From positions 1 to 64,000 of the forward strand of contig JAFSIW010000023.1 of assembly GCA_017439545.1 (NCBI GenBank): a stretch of 64,000 nucleotides of DNA. The letters run 5' to 3'. The DNA is from Clostridia bacterium (GTDB lineage: Bacteria; Bacillota; Clostridia; Oscillospirales; Acutalibacteraceae). Under the pieces are notes generated by a model. The model did no database searches. It had not been told where the DNA came from and saw only the letters and a program-made list of their open reading frames with translations. A program made the translations under genes and the position numbers. Of this stretch, positions 61,319 to 64,000 are shown piece after piece; the first letter of the stretch is position 1, and each line of letters opens with the position of its first letter.

Positions 61319-62647
61319 ATGGCAACACCCGTAATGATGCCCAATGTTGGTATTACAGTTGAAAGCTGTATTCTGACCACTTGGCACAAGAAGGTGGGCG
61401 ACGCCGTGAAAAAAGGCGACGTTCTCTTCACTTACGAAACCGACAAATCCACCCTTGACGAAGAATCTCCCGTAGACGGCATTATGCTGGCTCAATTCTT
61501 TGCAGAAGATGACGACGTTAAGGTTATGACCAATGTTTGCGTCATTGGTAACGAAGGCGAAAGCACCGCAGAGTTCGCTCCTGCCGATGCCGCTCCCGCC
61601 GCCGAAGAAGCCGCTCCTGCCCCTGCAGCCGAAGCCGCTCCCGTAGCTGCTGCTCCTGCCGCCGTAGAAGCCGCCGCTCCCGTAGCACAAGGCGAATTTG
61701 TAAAAATCTCTCCCCGCGCCAAAGCGCTGGCCGCCAAAACCGGTGTAGAACCTCGCTTTGCAGGCGCTACCGGCCCCGACGGTCGTATTATTGAACGGGA
61801 TATCCGCAACCTGATCGAAAACGGTCCTGTCAGCACTCCTGCTGCCGCAGGCGCTTTTGACGGTCAAGCCGGTACCGGTCTGGGCGGTAAATTCTCGGTG
61901 AACGATATCGGCGCTGCCGCTGCTGACGTTGCCGCTCCCGCCGCTGAATTCGTGGACGAAAAAATGCCCACCATTCGCAAGACCATTGCCAAACAAATGG
62001 TCAACTCTCTGTCTACTGCCGCTCAGCTTACTCACACCATCACCTTCGATGCTACCGAAATGATGGCTTTCCGCAAGAAAGTGAAAAACGGCGGCGAAGC
62101 TTTGGGTCTGAACAACATCACTCTCAACGACATCATTCTGTATGCCGTTTCCCGTGTGCTGAAAAACGAAGCCCATCGCGCTTTGAACGCTCACCTGATC
62201 AACGGTGACACCATGCGTTACTTCACCAACGTAAACTTGGGTATCGCTGTGGATACGCCCAAGGGCTTGTTGGTACCCACTCTGCATAATGCCAATATGA
62301 AATCCCTGAACGAGATTTCTGCCGAAGCCAAAAAATTGGCTAAAACCTGCCAAGACGGCGCCGCTACCCCCGATCTGCTGCAAGGCGGTACCTTCACCAT
62401 CTCCAACTTGGGCTCTTTCGGCATCGAAAGCTTCACTCCTGTTCTCAACACTCCCCAAGTTGCTATTCTGGGCGTGAACACCATCACCACCCGTGTGAAA
62501 GAAGTAAACGGCGAAATCAAGACCTATCCCGCTATGGGTCTGTCCCTCACCTACGACCATCGTGCTTTGGACGGTGCTCCTGCTTCCCGCTTCTTGGTTG
62601 ACCTGAAAAACGCTTTGGAGAACTTCTCCATTCTGCTGAGCAAATAA
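61319..62647 (+). CDS. Dihydrolipoamide acyltransferase (E2) of a 2-oxoacid or acetoin dehydrogenase
   Basis: 442 residues. One lipoyl domain (lipoyl lysine K43 in TDKSTLDE), an Ala/Pro linker (about 82-125), a peripheral-subunit-binding domain (ISPRAKALAAKTGVE...) and the catalytic domain with H414 and D418 in the HxxxDG motif. E3 follows. No E1 is in the window. ATG at 61319 follows AGGAGG. Confidence 0.92.
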   Translation: MATPVMMPNVGITVESCILTTWHKKVGDAVKKGDVLFTYETDKSTLDEESPVDGIMLAQFFAEDDDVKVMTNVCVIGNEGESTAEFAPADAAPAAEEAAPAPAAEAAPVAAAPAAVEAAAPVAQGEFVKISPRAKALAAKTGVEPRFAGATGPDGRIIERDIRNLIENGPVSTPAAAGAFDGQAGTGLGGKFSVNDIGAAAADVAAPAAEFVDEKMPTIRKTIAKQMVNSLSTAAQLTHTITFDATEMMAFRKKVKNGGEALGLNNITLNDIILYAVSRVLKNEAHRALNAHLINGDTMRYFTNVNLGIAVDTPKGLLVPTLHNANMKSLNEISAEAKKLAKTCQDGAATPDLLQGGTFTISNLGSFGIESFTPVLNTPQVAILGVNTITTRVKEVNGEIKTYPAMGLSLTYDHRALDGAPASRFLVDLKNALENFSILLSK

Positions 62648-62663
62648 TCGGGAGGAACTGACA

Positions 62664-64000
62664 ATGGAAATCTTTGATTTAATCGTATTGGGCGGCGGCC
62701 CCGGCGGTTACAATGCCGCAGAACGTGCCGCTCACGGTGGGCTTAAAACCTTGCTGATTGAAAAACGCGCTTTGGGCGGCGTTTGCCTCAACGAAGGTTG
62801 CATTCCCTCCAAATCCTTGCTGTATTCCGCCAAGGTATTTGACTATTGCAATCACAGCGACGTGTACGGCGTTGCTTGCAGTGGCGCTACCATCGACCAA
62901 AAGAAAGTGGTAGAACGGAAAAACGGCGTAGTTAAAATGCTGGTTTCGGGCATTGGCGCCAAAATGAAAAAAGCCGGTGTGAAAGTGGTTGCCGCTATGG
63001 GTACCATTCAGGGCAGAGATGCTGACGGCTTTAAAGTAGAAGCCGACGGCGAAGTTTACTGCGGTAAACAAATGCTCATCTGCGCCGGTTCCGAAGCCGT
63101 TGTGCCTCCCATTCCCGGTCTGCGTGAAGGTCTGGCCGAAGGCTTTGTAATGACCAACCGCGAAGTGCTGGATCTGGACGCTATCCCCGAAAAACTGGTT
63201 GTAATCGGCGGCGGCGTAATCGGTCTGGAAATGGCTTCTTACTACAATTCCGTAGGCAGCAAAGTTACGGTTGTAGAAATGATGGACAAGATTGCCGGTC
63301 CTACCGACCGTGAAATCTCTGACATTCTTATGAAGAACTATGCCAAAAAAGGCATTGAATTCCGCTTGGGCTGCAAAGTAACCGAAGTCGGCAACGGCAA
63401 AGTTACTTTTGAAGAAAAGGGCGAGATCAAATCGGTAGAAGCCGATAAAGTTCTGTGCGCTATCGGCCGTCGTGCCGTAACCACCGGCTACGGTCTGGAA
63501 ACCCTGAACGTAGAACTGGAACGTGGCGCGATCAAAACCGACGAGTTTATGAAAACCAACGTGGCAGGTCTGTATGCCGCAGGTGACGTAAACGGCAAAG
63601 TGATGTTGGCTCACACCGCTTATCGCGAAGGCGAAGTGGCAGTCAACAACATTCTGGGCAAAAAGGATCGGATGCGTTACGACGCCATCCCCAGCGTGAT
63701 TTACACCAACCCCGAAGTTGGTTGCGTGGGTGAAACCGAAGAATCCGCCAAAGCCAAGGGTCTTGACGTGGAAGTTGTAAAACTTTCCATGATGCAATCC
63801 GGTCGTTACATCGCCGAAAACCCCGGCGGTGACGGAATCGTAAAAGTAATCGTAGATAAAAAATATCACCGCGTATTGGGCGTTCACATGATTGCCAACT
63901 ATGCCGCTGAAATCATCTACGGTGCCGCTATTATGATCGAGACCGAAACCACCATCGACAACCTCAAAGAAATCATCTTCCCCCATCCCACCGTGTGTGA
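62664..64000 (+). CDS. lpdA: Dihydrolipoamide dehydrogenase (E3), cut by the window edge
   Basis: 445 codons are present and the frame is still open at the end. FAD motif GGGPGGYNAAERAA, redox disulfide C41 and C46 in GGVCLNEGCIPSK, NAD motif VIGGGVIGLEMAS, and the interface FPHPTVC near the edge, which normally reads HPTxSE followed by about 15-20 residues. It reoxidises the E2 lipoamide. Starts 16 bases after E2. Confidence 0.95.
   Translation, partial: MEIFDLIVLGGGPGGYNAAERAAHGGLKTLLIEKRALGGVCLNEGCIPSKSLLYSAKVFDYCNHSDVYGVACSGATIDQKKVVERKNGVVKMLVSGIGAKMKKAGVKVVAAMGTIQGRDADGFKVEADGEVYCGKQMLICAGSEAVVPPIPGLREGLAEGFVMTNREVLDLDAIPEKLVVIGGGVIGLEMASYYNSVGSKVTVVEMMDKIAGPTDREISDILMKNYAKKGIEFRLGCKVTEVGNGKVTFEEKGEIKSVEADKVLCAIGRRAVTTGYGLETLNVELERGAIKTDEFMKTNVAGLYAAGDVNGKVMLAHTAYREGEVAVNNILGKKDRMRYDAIPSVIYTNPEVGCVGETEESAKAKGLDVEVVKLSMMQSGRYIAENPGGDGIVKVIVDKKYHRVLGVHMIANYAAEIIYGAAIMIETETTIDNLKEIIFPHPTVC

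Noticed and set aside
62679..63986. 435-codon minus-strand frame opposite E3
   Set aside because: Antisense shadow caused by codon bias; E3 motifs on the plus strand are unambiguous. The same applies to 61289-62560, 39323-40675 and 32968-34323.

Overview
The window looks like a chromosomal segment of a spore-forming, anaerobic, gut-type Clostridia (probably Oscillospiraceae or a neighbouring Eubacteriales family). Pointers are a CtsR/McsA/McsB/ClpC heat-shock operon, a CotF-like coat protein, a YtvI-like sporulation membrane protein, two secreted dockerin proteins, a collagen-like surface protein, lysine and THF riboswitches of Firmicutes type, and AGGAGG ribosome sites throughout. No phage, insertion sequence, CRISPR array or rRNA operon was found. 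The family assignment is inference; no marker was compared with a database.

Layout. 1-250: minus-strand promoter, long structured leader and the first codons of a gene running off the left edge. 269-5319: ctsR-mcsA-mcsB-clpC, with a 561-bp repeat-filled gap before clpC. 5368-9540: small hypothetical genes, two HTH regulators and an HTH / zinc-ribbon-LRR / protein-kinase cassette. 9549-12106: two arrays of short hairpins on either side of a collagen-like gene and a THF-riboswitch-controlled folate transporter. 12247-19389: cytidylate-kinase-like protein, lysine-riboswitch-controlled NhaC transporter, secreted dockerin proteins, Lrp regulator with aminotransferase, and coat protein. 19754-29331: M23 peptidase, then an operon-like run aconitase / zinc-ribbon protein / isocitrate dehydrogenase family / Rex / hypothetical / MurC-DUF4364 fusion / zinc-ribbon protein. 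29384-41092: infC-rpmI-rplT and a housekeeping run (rRNA methyltransferase, dprA, topA, trmFO, sua5, coaE, hisS, aspS).

43050-53396 is the most distinctive accessory region: a DeoR regulator, amidohydrolase, FGGY sugar kinase, SIS isomerase, a triosephosphate-isomerase homologue flanked by two different YjbQ-family genes, a large beta-propeller protein, an M20 hydrolase and a CBM9-like protein. It reads as an undescribed carbohydrate catabolic pathway with no transporter of its own. 53550-64000 holds tRNA-fMet, a small XRE/membrane pair, a solitary NRPS-type condensation protein, a PadR/DUF1700/DUF4097 envelope module, zinc-ribbon proteins, a CBS protein, and a DeoR regulator followed by E2 and E3 of a 2-oxoacid dehydrogenase; E3 is cut by the right edge.

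Functional links: oxidative citrate-to-oxoglutarate enzymes share a transcription unit with the redox sensor Rex. Translation and RNA genes are clustered. Two riboswitches put folate uptake and a probable lysine transporter under their own ligands. Several intergenic regions carry elaborate palindromes that the genes do not explain.
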